64,000 bases of DNA from Rhizobium viscosum (GTDB lineage: Bacteria > Pseudomonadota > Alphaproteobacteria > Rhizobiales > Rhizobiaceae): the NCBI RefSeq assembly GCF_014873945.1, contig NZ_JADBEC010000001.1, positions 3,427,001 through 3,491,000 of the forward strand, read 5' to 3'. Position numbers and translations under genes: made by a program. The notes beneath the pieces are model-generated. The model saw only the letters and a list, made by a program, of their open reading frames with translations, ran no database searches and was not told the DNA's origin. Of this stretch, positions 1-8,794 are shown in pieces (the stretch's first letter is position 1; each line of letters starts with the position of its first letter).

Positions 1-1793
1 GGGAACGGGTTTCCGCACTGCGCGCCAGTTTCGACGCGCTCGGTATCGATGCCTTCCTCGTGCCGCGCGCCGATGAGTTCAACGGTGAATATGTGCCTGC
101 TTGTGCGGAACGGCTCTCTTGGCTGACGGGCTTCACCGGCTCGGCGGGCATTGCGCTGATCACCCGGACGGAAGCGATCGTCTATGTCGACAGCCGCTAC
201 GTGACGCAATTGGCCGAGCAAGTGGACGGTTCGGTCTTTACCGGCGGCGATCTCGTCAACGAGCCGCCGCACGTGTGGCTTCCGGCGCATGGCAAAAAGG
301 GGCTGAAGCTCGGCATCGATCCGTGGCTGCATTCGGGCGCCGAAGTGCGCAAGCTCGAAAAGGCGCTGTCGGAGATCGGCGGCTCGCTCATCTTCCTGCC
401 GCATAATCCGCTCGACAAGCTCTGGACCGACCGGCCGGCAGAACCGCTCGGCGCCGTCACCATCCAAAATGTCGCGCAGGCTGGTGTTCTCGCGAAAGAC
501 AAGATCGCGACCATTGCCGCCGACCTCGGCAAGAAGAACCTGAAGGCGGTGTTGATCGCCGATCCGTCCTCAATCGCCTGGATCTTCAATATCCGCGGCG
601 CCGACGTGCCGCATACGCCACATCCGCTGGCGCGCGCCATCATCCATGCCGACGGCAAGGCGGAGATATTTCTCGACAAGCGCAAGACCGGCATCGAGCC
701 GGAAGCCTATCTCGCGCAGATCGCCGTCCAGCTTGCGCCCTCGCTGCTGGATGAGAAGCTAGCTGCAGTCGCCAAGGATGGCGGGCGTATCCTCATCGAT
801 CCCGATATCGCTTCCTATGCGCTTGCCGAGATCAGCCGCAAGGCTGGCGGCGAAGTGGTCGAGGGTGCCGATCCGGCAAAGCTGCCACGCGCGGTGAAGA
901 ACAGCACGGAGATCAACGGTTCGGCCGCAGCCCATCTGCAGGATGGCGCGGCCATGGTGGAATTCCTCTACTGGCTGTCGCAGAGCAAGCCGGGCACGAT
1001 CACCGAAATTGGCGCTGCCGAACGGCTGGAAGCGGCCCGCGCCAGGCTGGGTCAGAGCATGCAGAACCCGCTGAAGGATATTTCCTTCGACACGATCTCG
1101 GGTGCGGGCGAACATGCGGCCATCATGCATTACCGGGTGACGACGGCGACCGACCGGCATATCCAGCCGGGTGAGCTCTTCCTGATCGATTCCGGCGCGC
1201 AATATACCAATGGCACGACCGACATCACCCGTACGGTCGGCATCGGCGCCGTCGGTGAAGAGCACAAGCGCTTCTTCACCCTGGTGCTGAAGGGCATGAT
1301 ACAGATCAGCACGGCGCGCTTCCCCAAGGGTACGCGCGGCTGCGACCTCGATCCGCTGGCGCGTATCGCTCTATGGCGGGCAGGGGCCGATTTCGCGCAT
1401 GGTACGGGCCACGGCGTGGGCTCCTACCTCTCGGTTCACGAGGGGCCGCAGCGCATTTCGCGGCTTTCGACGCAGGAGCTGCTGCCCGGCATGATTCTCT
1501 CCAATGAGCCGGGCTATTACCGGCCGGGCCATTTCGGCATCCGCATCGAGAACCTGATCTATGTGCGGGAGGCCGAAGCCATCGATGGCGGCGACATGCC
1601 AATGTTCGGCTTCGAGACGCTGACCTTCTGCCCGATCGATCGCAACATCGTCATTCCTGAATTGCTGACGCATGACGAGCTGCACTGGTTCAACGAATAC
1701 CACCGCCAGACGCGCGAGGCGCTGATGCCGCTGATCCACGACCATGACGTCAAGGCATGGCTGGAGAATGCGACGCTGCCGTTGGAATACTGA
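1..1793 (+). CDS. pepP: Xaa-Pro aminopeptidase (aminopeptidase P, peptidase family M24), 5' end outside window
   Basis: Removes N-terminal residues that precede proline; a cytoplasmic dimetal peptidase. The frame is open to the left edge, and the residues before the GTG at 60 (a D-A-F-L-V run into P-R-A-D-E) read as family sequence, so the true start lies upstream. The N-terminal creatinase-like domains occupy roughly the first 300 residues. The M24 catalytic domain shows all five metal ligands: two Asp in IDSGAQY and TTDITRT (about residues 376 and 387 counted from base 60), His in GTGHGVG (about 450), Glu in NEPGYY (about 482) and Glu in IRIENL (about 496). The gene converges on azlD. Confidence 0.93.
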   Translation, partial: ERVSALRASFDALGIDAFLVPRADEFNGEYVPACAERLSWLTGFTGSAGIALITRTEAIVYVDSRYVTQLAEQVDGSVFTGGDLVNEPPHVWLPAHGKKGLKLGIDPWLHSGAEVRKLEKALSEIGGSLIFLPHNPLDKLWTDRPAEPLGAVTIQNVAQAGVLAKDKIATIAADLGKKNLKAVLIADPSSIAWIFNIRGADVPHTPHPLARAIIHADGKAEIFLDKRKTGIEPEAYLAQIAVQLAPSLLDEKLAAVAKDGGRILIDPDIASYALAEISRKAGGEVVEGADPAKLPRAVKNSTEINGSAAAHLQDGAAMVEFLYWLSQSKPGTITEIGAAERLEAARARLGQSMQNPLKDISFDTISGAGEHAAIMHYRVTTATDRHIQPGELFLIDSGAQYTNGTTDITRTVGIGAVGEEHKRFFTLVLKGMIQISTARFPKGTRGCDLDPLARIALWRAGADFAHGTGHGVGSYLSVHEGPQRISRLSTQELLPGMILSNEPGYYRPGHFGIRIENLIYVREAEAIDGGDMPMFGFETLTFCPIDRNIVIPELLTHDELHWFNEYHRQTREALMPLIHDHDVKAWLENATLPLEY

Positions 1794-1795
1794 GC

Positions 1796-1811
1796 GGCCG
1801 GATATCCGGCC
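1796..1811. terminator. 16-bp perfect palindrome between convergent genes
   Basis: GGCCGGATATCCGGCC lies directly after the aminopeptidase stop codon and just before the azlD stop on the other strand. It can fold as a hairpin in either transcript but has no following T-run, so a bidirectional terminator role is an inference from position only. Confidence 0.35.
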
Positions 1812-1817
1812 CGCGGT

Positions 1818-2126
1818 TTAGAGACCGATCGTGTGCCGCCAGATCATCACGATGATCCAGGCGGTCACGAGCATCCAGGTGTGCGAGGAGCGCAGGCCGA
1901 TGACGAGGGCGACGGCGAGCGCCAGCTTCGAATCCCAGCCGCCGATGAAGAAGGCGGGTGCGACAAGCGTCGTCAGCACGGCTGCGGGCACGGCGTTCAG
2001 GGCCGCTTCCATGCGCGGCGGAATGCGCTTCATCTTGGTGATCATGATGTAGCCGCCGATGCGGGTCGCGAAGGTCGCGGCTGCGGCGGCCAGAATCACG
2101 AGAGCCATATGGAGATCAAATTCCAT
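1818..2126 (-). CDS. azlD: AzlD family branched-chain amino acid transport subunit
   Basis: Small hydrophobic protein of 102 residues with about four predicted membrane segments and the AzlD-type run ATRIGGYIM near residues 20-28, followed by a positively charged loop (KMKRIPPRME). AzlD works with AzlC as a two-part exporter of branched-chain amino acids or their analogues at the inner membrane. Its ATG lies one base after the azlC stop codon, so the two genes are almost certainly cotranscribed and translationally coupled. Substrate is inferred from the family. Confidence 0.88.
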   Translation of the reverse strand: MEFDLHMALVILAAAAATFATRIGGYIMITKMKRIPPRMEAALNAVPAAVLTTLVAPAFFIGGWDSKLALAVALVIGLRSSHTWMLVTAWIIVMIWRHTIGL

Positions 2127-2127
2127 C

Positions 2128-2859
2128 TCAGACCTCGTGGTTTTCGGTGTTGAGGGCGTCGGCTTCGAGATCCGGCTCTTCGGCGGGCAGGGGCATCAGC
2201 GCAGCAAGGATGATGCCGGCCGCAGCACCCAGGCTCACATGCCAGGGGGAACCCACAAAATGATAGGCAATGACCGAGGCGACGGCGCTCGTCAGCGCCA
2301 CGGGCAGGAAATTCTCGCGCTTGCGGAAGCCGAGGACAATGGCGAGGAAATAGGCCGGCAGCAGGATATCGAGGCCGATCGTCTGCGGATTGCCGATGAA
2401 GGAGCCGAGCATGCCGCCGATGAGGCTGATGAGGACCCAGGGGATATAGATGATGATGCCGAAGCCGAGATACCAGGTGAAGGTGACGGGCTGCCCTGCT
2501 TCGCCACGCTTGACGGTTTCGGCAAATTGCGGATCGACCAGCAGGAAGAAGGTGAAGAACTTCTGCAGCGGAGTGAAATGCCTGATGTAGCGGGCAATCG
2601 CTGCCGAATAGAGCACGTGGCGGAAGTTGACGGCGAGGATCGACAGCACGATCACCCAGGCCTGAACATTATGGCCGAAGAGCTCGATGCCGACCATCTG
2701 GCTGGCGCCCGCATAAACGGTGGCGCTCATGAAGGTGAGTTCGGAGAGCGACATGCCCTGCTCGGCGGCAAGGGCGCCAAACAGCGCTCCGAAGGGAGCA
2801 GAAGCGAGCGCCACGGCGAATCCGCCCCGCAAACCTTCTACAAAGTCGGCGCGTTTCAT
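2128..2859 (-). CDS. azlC: AzlC family branched-chain amino acid permease
   Basis: Inner-membrane protein of 243 residues with several hydrophobic segments. The N-terminal half carries the family pattern (GFAVALASAPFGALFGALA and MSATVYAGASQM), followed by NFRHVLYSAAIA, typical of AzlC. It is the large subunit of the AzlCD exporter; azlD follows after a 1-nt gap. The last about 25 residues are acidic and probably cytoplasmic. The start ATG at 2859 gives the expected length. No Lrp/AsnC regulator adjoins it in this window. Confidence 0.9.
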   Translation of the reverse strand: MKRADFVEGLRGGFAVALASAPFGALFGALAAEQGMSLSELTFMSATVYAGASQMVGIELFGHNVQAWVIVLSILAVNFRHVLYSAAIARYIRHFTPLQKFFTFFLLVDPQFAETVKRGEAGQPVTFTWYLGFGIIIYIPWVLISLIGGMLGSFIGNPQTIGLDILLPAYFLAIVLGFRKRENFLPVALTSAVASVIAYHFVGSPWHVSLGAAAGIILAALMPLPAEEPDLEADALNTENHEV

Positions 2860-2991
2860 GGGATTGGTCCTGTTGGAATTGAAATTTCCCTCTATGGTGT
2901 CTCACATGCTACGGCAATTGAATTTCCTTGATTCACCAATCGATTTTGCTGAAGCGTTACCGGTTTGCGCCACCGGCGAGGCGAGGAAACA

Positions 2992-3243
2992 ATGAAAAAG
3001 ATTGAATTTACGAAGGAAGAAAAAGCGGAAATCGTTTCGCACATCCGGCAATATTTTGACCGCGAGCTCGACCCGATCGGCGTGCTGCCAGCAGAGTTCC
3101 TGCTCGACTTCTTCGCTGAGAAGATCGGACCCTATTTCTACAATAGAGGGCTTCGCGATGCCCATGCCGCCTTCCTCAAGAAGATGGAGGATTTCGGAGA
3201 AGAGATCTATCTCCTGGAGCGCGAAGGCGAGAGGAACAGCTGA
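2992..3243 (+). CDS. DUF2164 family small protein
   Basis: Predicted 83-residue soluble protein matching the DUF2164 pattern as I know it: Lys/Glu-rich N-terminus, then AEFLLDFFAEKIGPYFYNRG in the middle, then a charged helix. Function is unknown. The ATG at 2992 is chosen because it follows an AG-rich ribosome binding site (GAGGCGAGGA, 2978-2987); a longer version from an in-frame TTG at 2965 would lack one. The stop codon at 3241-3243 directly abuts the pncA stop on the other strand (TGATCA), so the two convergent genes have no spacer at all. Confidence 0.8.
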   Translation: MKKIEFTKEEKAEIVSHIRQYFDRELDPIGVLPAEFLLDFFAEKIGPYFYNRGLRDAHAAFLKKMEDFGEEIYLLEREGERNS

Positions 3244-3870
3244 TCAGGCGGCCAGAATATCGGTGCTGTTGACGATGTCTATGCCGTTTGCGCGCATCTC
3301 GTCGATGGCCGCAGCGACACCTTCGGGCGTGATGCCGCGGCTCGCGTCTTCGATAAAGCGAACCTTGACGCCGGGGATCAGTTCCAGCGCATCGAGCGCG
3401 GAGAATTTTACACAATAGTCGGTCGCAAGCCCGCAGACATCAAGTTCGGTGACGCCCTGTTCCACCAGGAAATCTGCAAGGCCGGTCAGGGCATGCTGAT
3501 CGTTGTCGCGGAAGGCGGAATAGCTGTCGACGTTCCTGTTTTCGCCCTTCTGCTGGATGAGGTCGATCTGGGCCGAATGGAGCTCGGGGTGCAGTTCGGC
3601 GTCACGCGTATACTGTACGCAGTGGTCCGGCCACAGCATCTGCGGCTTGCCGGAGAGCTCGCCTATCTCGAAAGGGTTCTTGCCGGGATGGGAGGAGGCG
3701 AAGCTGCCGTGATCAGCGGGGTGCCAGTCCTGTGAGGCGACTATGAGATCGTATTTGCCACTGTCGATGAGGCTGTTGGCGACGGGAACGACTTCATGGC
3801 CATCCAGAACCGGCAGGTTGCCTCCGGGACAGAAGCCATTCTGAATATCGACCAGCAGCAACGCCTTCAT
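3244..3870 (-). CDS. pncA: Nicotinamidase / pyrazinamidase
   Basis: Hydrolyses nicotinamide to nicotinate and ammonia in NAD salvage. The 208-residue protein has the full isochorismatase-fold active site: Asp8 (LLVDIQNGF), Lys108 (QQKGEN, ahead of DSYSAF) and Cys153 (LATDYCVKF) as the catalytic triad, and a metal site Asp48/His50/His54 in DWHPADH. The start is set at the ATG beginning MKALLLVD at 3870, because the 18 extra upstream codons do not look like family sequence. It converges on the DUF2164 gene with no intergenic base between the stops. Confidence 0.94.
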   Translation of the reverse strand: MKALLLVDIQNGFCPGGNLPVLDGHEVVPVANSLIDSGKYDLIVASQDWHPADHGSFASSHPGKNPFEIGELSGKPQMLWPDHCVQYTRDAELHPELHSAQIDLIQQKGENRNVDSYSAFRDNDQHALTGLADFLVEQGVTELDVCGLATDYCVKFSALDALELIPGVKVRFIEDASRGITPEGVAAAIDEMRANGIDIVNSTDILAA

Positions 3871-4076
3871 TAAGCTATCCCTTACGCATACCGCCCCGAA
3901 AAATGCCGACCGGTGCCAGCACAATCAACTAGTGGATTTCCGGGGGGCAAGGCGCAAGTGCTATTTCTCGTATCAAGAGTGGCAAATGGCTGCATCAACG
4001 TATTTTTCTGCTGCTGCTCGCGTAATACGCGAAAGCAGCAAGTATTTCGCGTTTTATATTAGGATTTATGCATGCG

Positions 4077-4586
4077 CTAAGGAGCCGGATGCCTGAAGAC
4101 TAGGTCGTCCATATCACCCTCCTGGCGCGGGGCCGTTGCATCCGGTACGGCGCCCAGCCGTTCGGCAAGACGGATCGACCGCATATTGGGAGGAGCGATA
4201 TAGCTCACCAGCGTCTTCAGCCCACGCACCGTAAAGGCCCAGTCGCGCAGGGCGACGGCTGCCTCATAGGCATAACCTTTGCCCTCGGCCTGCGGATAGA
4301 CGAGCCAGCCCAGTTCCTTCTCGGGAAACAGCGGACCGTGATTGATGCCGACCTGGCCGAAGCATTGCCCCGTGGCGCGGTCCTCCATCATCAGGGCGCC
4401 ATGGCCCATTAGCGCCCACAGCGCGACGTCATGGCAGAACATGCCCCAGGCAGCCTTGGTCGAATGCGGGCCGCCCATATAGAGGGCGCGATCAGAGATC
4501 ATCAGTGCGTGATAATCCGGCCAGTCTTCCATTACGGGAGGCCGCAGGATCAGGCGCTCGGTTTGAAGTGTCGGTATAGACGTCAT
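4077..4586 (-). CDS. GNAT family N-acetyltransferase (RimJ/RimL-like)
   Basis: Predicted 169-residue acetyltransferase. It opens with the common RimJ/RimL-type start (LQTERLILRPP) and has the acetyl-CoA binding region in GWLVYPQAEGKGYAYEAA about two thirds along, followed by VSYIAPPNMRSIRLAERLGA. The substrate cannot be told from sequence; it could be a protein N-terminus, an antibiotic or a small amine. The ATG at 4586 is chosen by homology pattern; no strong ribosome binding site precedes it. The first 95 nt overlap the end of the upstream same-strand gene in another frame. Confidence 0.85.
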   Translation of the reverse strand: MTSIPTLQTERLILRPPVMEDWPDYHALMISDRALYMGGPHSTKAAWGMFCHDVALWALMGHGALMMEDRATGQCFGQVGINHGPLFPEKELGWLVYPQAEGKGYAYEAAVALRDWAFTVRGLKTLVSYIAPPNMRSIRLAERLGAVPDATAPRQEGDMDDLVFRHPAP

Positions 4587-4911
4587 CGGATGTCGTGTGT
4601 GCCTTCGTGGACCTGGATTGAAGGTAGGCCGCAATCGCATTGACGGTTTGCAGCGCAGCACCTTGAATGGCATCATTAACAGGTCCGAGCCCCATTTTGA
4701 TGACGACGATCTCTTCAAGGTAAGTAGCGACTGCCGCGGGCATCGAGCCGTGAAGGAGCATGTTGGCGGCGTGTAGAAGATAGGAATCATATTCGTTGGC
4801 GGCGGTCGTTCGCCATGCCTGATCATCCACTTGCCTGACGCCGATCGGATCCCAGTGATCCCAGCCAATCCGGCGCAGTATTTTCACGTCAATTGTCGAA
4901 TGATCAGCCAT
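4492..4911 (-). CDS. Conserved hypothetical protein with WDPIG motif (DUF1871-like pattern)
   Basis: Predicted 139 residues. The first about 98 look like a compact helical protein: R-R-I-G-W-D-H-W-D-P-I-G-V near the N-terminus, then N-E-Y-D-S-Y-L-L, then a helix ending in AIAAYLQ. The order WDPIG then (D/N)EYD recalls the DUF1871 family; this is pattern memory, not a search. The last about 40 residues lie over the start of the acetyltransferase gene in another frame and look like shadow sequence, so an ancestral stop may have been lost. Function unknown. Confidence 0.55.
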   Translation of the reverse strand: MADHSTIDVKILRRIGWDHWDPIGVRQVDDQAWRTTAANEYDSYLLHAANMLLHGSMPAAVATYLEEIVVIKMGLGPVNDAIQGAALQTVNAIAAYLQSRSTKAHTTSDDVYTDTSNRAPDPAASRNGRLAGLSRTDDL

Positions 4912-5025
4912 TTCGGCAGCCTCGCCGATAAATCAGGCCAGCACAAGCGGCGGCGAAGGAGAAGACTGCTGCTGCGTGAAGCGTTTGCCCAATCAGCGAG
5001 GCTCCCCCGGCGGAGCCTCATTGCA

Positions 5026-5520
5026 TCAGGCCGTCTGATCGCTGTCGCCGTTTGCAACGGGCGAGTTGCCGTAGGTCGTCTGGTATGCGCGAAGCGCGGT
5101 CTGCATGTCTGTCAGGACTTTGGCCATCAGGCCGCCGTCCTGATCGTCACCGCCGGCGGCGGCAATTTTCTGCGGGTCGGCGGAAAGCAGTTCTGATGTG
5201 GTCAACTTGCCGTCGCCATTCGCATCCAGGGCAGCGAGCGCACCCTTGGAGTCATCACTGTTGTCATCGGTGCCGGCCTTGCTGTCGTCGTCCGTCTTCT
5301 GGAGCGAGAGCATGAGCGCCAGAATATCGGCTGCGATCTTCTGAACGACATCGGAGCCGGACGAATCGTCATCACCGGCGGACGAGGCGTTGGTGGATGA
5401 GGACTTTGAAGCGGCGGCAAGCTCGTCCGCAGAGACGACGCCGTCACCGTTCTTGTCGAGAGGATTGAGAGGGGCTTGGTACTGGGTCAGCGTGCTGCCC
5501 AGAGCTGAAACACTGGTCAC
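5026..5520 (-). CDS. EF-hand calcium-binding protein
   Basis: Acidic, Ser/Asp-rich protein of 164 residues with two well-formed EF-hand loops: DKNGDGVVSADE (residues 22-33) and DANGDGKLTTSE (99-110). Between them is a low-complexity Asp/Ser/Lys linker with one hydrophobic helix (ADILALMLSL). I see no signal peptide, so it may be cytoplasmic or leave by a non-Sec route. The GTG start at 5520 is decided by an excellent ribosome binding site (AAAGGAGG, five bases upstream). Calcium binding is inferred from the loops; the role is unknown. Confidence 0.85.
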   Translation of the reverse strand: MTSVSALGSTLTQYQAPLNPLDKNGDGVVSADELAAASKSSSTNASSAGDDDSSGSDVVQKIAADILALMLSLQKTDDDSKAGTDDNSDDSKGALAALDANGDGKLTTSELLSADPQKIAAAGGDDQDGGLMAKVLTDMQTALRAYQTTYGNSPVANGDSDQTA

Positions 5521-5679
5521 TTGAACCTCCTTTGAAGGTCTTGTGAAGCCTGCCTTTCATGGGCGGGCAATGACCGGGCTAAGCCTGTTCGCGAGTCGGG
5601 TCAAAGCGACGTTTTGTCATCTGGAGAAGCGCGTTCGGCTGCACGTGTGATTCCCGACCACACGCCAAAAGGGGAGCGG

Positions 5680-8175
5680 TCAGACCCGCTCCACAAATCC
5701 GTCGAGCACCCGCTTCTGGCCGGCGCGATCGAAATCGATCGTCAGCTTGTTGCCTTCGATGCCGGATATGGAGCCGTTGCCGAATTTGATGTGGAAGACG
5801 CGGTCGCCGAGGGCGAAGCGTGAGGGTTCGGTGGCTGTGGATTTCGCCACCAGTTCGCCCTCGATGGTGCGGCCGCGCGGGCCGCTTTCGCCGTAACCGA
5901 TGCGTTCCACGGCATGGCCGGAGCGGGTGCCCCAGTTGTCGCGGGTGGCGTCGGTCTTGTTGGCCTGGGCGCGTTTCCAGCCCGGCGTCGAATAGGAATT
6001 GGCGAAGGGATCGGCCTTGTCGAATCGCGACTGGCCGTAACCGCCGCCGCGGCCATAGCCGCCGTAATTCTGCTCCATTTCGGCCACTTCCACATGGGTT
6101 TCCGGCAGTTCGTCCAGGAAACGCGAGGGGATGGTCGATTGCCAGAGGCCGTGGATGCGGCGGTTGGAGACGAACCAGATGTGGCAGCGGTGCTTGGCGC
6201 GGGTGATGCCGACATAGGCGAGGCGGCGCTCTTCCTCGAGGCCGGCGCGGCCGGATTCGTCAAGGGAACGCTGATGCGGGAAGAGGCCTTCCTCCCAGCC
6301 GGGCAAGAAGACGGTGTCGAATTCCAAGCCCTTGGCCGAATGCAGCGTCATGATGGAGACGGCGTCGAGATTTTCGTTGGTCTCGGCATCCATGACGAGG
6401 GAGACGTGTTCGAGGAAGCCGCGCATGGATTCGAAGCTGTCCATGGAGCGGATGAGTTCCTTGAGGTTTTCAAGGCGACCCGGCGCTTCGGCGCTCTTGT
6501 CGTTCTTCCACATATCAGTATAGCCGGACTCTTCGAGTATCTGCTCAGCAAGCTCGGTATGTGGTGTGTTTTCAAGCAGTTCCTGCCAGCGGCGGAAAGA
6601 TTGAATCACGTCGAAAAGGGCCTTGCGCGCCTTCGGCTTCAGTTCGTCCGTCTCGATCATGTCGGCGGCGGCGGCCAGCATCGGGATGTCGCGGGCGCGG
6701 GCGTAGTCGTGGAGCGCGCGTACCGTGGTGTCGCCAAGGCCGCGCTTTGGCGTGTTGATGATGCGCTCGAAGGCGAGGTCGTCGGCCGGCTGGGCGACGA
6801 GGCGGAAATAGGCCATGGCATCGCGGATTTCGAGGCGTTCGTAGAAGCGCGGGCCGCCGATGACGCGGTAATTCAGGCCGAGGGTGACGAAGCGATCTTC
6901 GAATTCACGCATCTGGAAGGAGGCGCGCACCAGGATCGCCATGTCATTGAGCAGGTGTTTCTTGCCATCGGCATCGCCGCGCTGCAGGCGCTCGATTTCC
7001 TCGCCGATGGCACGCGCCTCTTCCTCGGAATCCCAGGAAGCGTGGACCTGCACCTTGACGTCGTCAGGATCGGAGCGATCGGTGAAGAGCGTCTTGCCGA
7101 GACGGCCTTCATTATGGGTGATGAGATGGGCGGCGGCACCGAGGATATGGGCCGTCGAGCGGTAGTTGCGCTCCAGCTTGATGACCTTGGCGCCCGGAAA
7201 ATCCTTTTCGAAGCGCAGGATATTATCCACCTCCGCGCCGCGCCAGCCATAGATTGACTGGTCGTCATCGCCGACGCAGCAGACATTCTGCGGCTCGCCC
7301 TTGGGCCGCTGGGCGAGGAGCCGCAGCCACATATATTGGGCGGTGTTGGTGTCCTGATACTCGTCGACGAGAATGTAGCGGAACCTCTGGTGATATTCCT
7401 TGAGCAGGTCAGGCTGCTTGCGGAAGATCGCGATCGGATGCATCAGCAGGTCGCCGAAATCGCAGGCGTTCAGCGTCGACAGGCGGTTCTGATAGGCGAA
7501 ATAGAGATCGCGGCCGCGGCCATTGGCAAAAGCGCGCGCGTCTCCTTCAGGAATATCGGCGGGGCCGAGGCCTTTGTTCTTCCAGGTATCGATCATGCCG
7601 GCGAACTGCTTGGCCGGCCAGCGCTTGTCATCGAGGCCTTCGGCCTGGATCAGCTGCTTGATGAGGCGGACCACATCATCGGTGTCGAGGATGGTGAAAT
7701 CGGAGCGCAGGCCGACGAGTTCGGCATGGCGGCGCAACAGTTTCACACCGATCGAGTGGAAGGTGCCGAGCCAGGGCATGCCTTCGACGGCGCCACCGAC
7801 TAGAAGCGCGATGCGCTCCTTCATCTCGCGGGCGGCCTTGTTGGTGAAGGTCACCGCGAGGATCTGCGAGGGGAAGGCGCGACCGGTCGAGAGGATATGG
7901 GCGATGCGGGTGGTGAGCACGCGCGTCTTGCCGGTGCCGGCGCCGGCAAGTACGAGGACCGGGCCTTCGAGCGTCTCGACCGCTTCGCGCTGTTCCGGGT
8001 TCAGGCCCGTGAGGTAATCGGGGCGGCCGCCGTCGCGGGCTGCCATGGCGCGGGCGGCAATGCCGCCGCCGGCAGCTGGCGCCCTTGGGGCAGGGGCTGC
8101 AGGTGCTTGCGGCTTGCGCGGCGCATCGCCCGGTTCCTCGTCGAAGAAGGGCATATCGTCGAAACTATTGCTCAT
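5680..8175 (-). CDS. uvrD: ATP-dependent DNA helicase UvrD/PcrA (superfamily 1A)
   Basis: 3'-5' DNA helicase acting in nucleotide excision and mismatch repair and in clearing replication blocks. The 831-residue protein has the SF1A motifs in order: Walker A GAGTGKT (78-84), LVDEYQDT (about 270), GDDDQSIYGWRG (about 300), ERNYRST (about 332), TLHSAKGLEFDTVF (about 612) and RLAYVGITRAK (about 650). A disordered Pro/Ala-rich N-terminus (15-45) and a Gly/Tyr-rich linker (about 700) flank the core. The last about 45 residues (GDRVFHIKFGNGSI) match the PcrA-type C-terminal Tudor-like domain that contacts RNA polymerase. Confidence 0.95.
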   Translation of the reverse strand: MSNSFDDMPFFDEEPGDAPRKPQAPAAPAPRAPAAGGGIAARAMAARDGGRPDYLTGLNPEQREAVETLEGPVLVLAGAGTGKTRVLTTRIAHILSTGRAFPSQILAVTFTNKAAREMKERIALLVGGAVEGMPWLGTFHSIGVKLLRRHAELVGLRSDFTILDTDDVVRLIKQLIQAEGLDDKRWPAKQFAGMIDTWKNKGLGPADIPEGDARAFANGRGRDLYFAYQNRLSTLNACDFGDLLMHPIAIFRKQPDLLKEYHQRFRYILVDEYQDTNTAQYMWLRLLAQRPKGEPQNVCCVGDDDQSIYGWRGAEVDNILRFEKDFPGAKVIKLERNYRSTAHILGAAAHLITHNEGRLGKTLFTDRSDPDDVKVQVHASWDSEEEARAIGEEIERLQRGDADGKKHLLNDMAILVRASFQMREFEDRFVTLGLNYRVIGGPRFYERLEIRDAMAYFRLVAQPADDLAFERIINTPKRGLGDTTVRALHDYARARDIPMLAAAADMIETDELKPKARKALFDVIQSFRRWQELLENTPHTELAEQILEESGYTDMWKNDKSAEAPGRLENLKELIRSMDSFESMRGFLEHVSLVMDAETNENLDAVSIMTLHSAKGLEFDTVFLPGWEEGLFPHQRSLDESGRAGLEEERRLAYVGITRAKHRCHIWFVSNRRIHGLWQSTIPSRFLDELPETHVEVAEMEQNYGGYGRGGGYGQSRFDKADPFANSYSTPGWKRAQANKTDATRDNWGTRSGHAVERIGYGESGPRGRTIEGELVAKSTATEPSRFALGDRVFHIKFGNGSISGIEGNKLTIDFDRAGQKRVLDGFVERV

Positions 8176-8347
8176 GGCGCGTAATGTAGTGATTCGGGAA
8201 GGAAAGACCAGAAAAGATGTTCTGCTTTCATTCCCAGCGGCTGCGCTATCCTCAGCAGGTTTGGTTGCCCGGTCGGGAAGCCTGCGCAGGAGTTGTGGTC
8301 CTCCTGGACCTCAACTATGGTCTCGCGCCAGCCATCGGGAGAGCCAT

Positions 8348-8794
8348 ATGCACATCATCGCCATTCTTGCCAATCTGATCCTGCTGATCGCCGTTGTTGC
8401 GCTGATCGCGGGGAATGGTTTGCCGGACAGTGGTGAAGGCCTCGGAACCGTGGTCGCCGCCATCGTGTCTCCTGTGTTGAGCACGATCGCCTTGCTACGC
8501 CGCAATGGATCGGTTTCCGAACTCATTTCGCTTGAGATTCGGGCGCGCAAGGCGACGCTGCGACAGCGCATTGCCGAGGCTGAGGCAGCGGCATCAGCGG
8601 CTAAGGGCTGTTCTCAGGCAGCCTTCGGCCCGGCAAAGGCCAGGCAGACCGACACCAGCGCGAAGAGCGACGGTAGCGCCAGGCACCAGATGCCGACGGT
8701 GGCAAAGAGCAGGGCGGCCAGGCCGCAGCCGAGCGCGAAGGCGGCCACAGCAATGGCCATGCGCGACAGGCGGCCTTTCACCGTTTTCGCCTGA
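8348..8794 (+). CDS. Small predicted membrane protein, C-terminus doubtful
   Basis: Opens with a hydrophobic segment (MHIIAILANLILLIAVVALIA without its last residues is a good membrane helix) after a GGAGAG ribosome binding site, then a second moderately hydrophobic stretch and a charged helix (EIRARKATLRQRIAEAEA). From about base 8600 the frame runs 181 nt into the 3' end of the opposite DUF1275 gene and turns into unlikely sequence. A TAA in another frame near 8605 suggests the original protein ended at about 85 residues and that a frameshift extended it. Function unknown. Confidence 0.45.
   Translation: MHIIAILANLILLIAVVALIAGNGLPDSGEGLGTVVAAIVSPVLSTIALLRRNGSVSELISLEIRARKATLRQRIAEAEAAASAAKGCSQAAFGPAKARQTDTSAKSDGSARHQMPTVAKSRAARPQPSAKAATAMAMRDRRPFTVFA

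Noticed and set aside
5914..7257. 447-codon open frame on the plus strand across the uvrD gene
   Set aside because: Antisense shadow of a GC-rich gene; the minus-strand frame has all helicase motifs and the plus translation has no family features.
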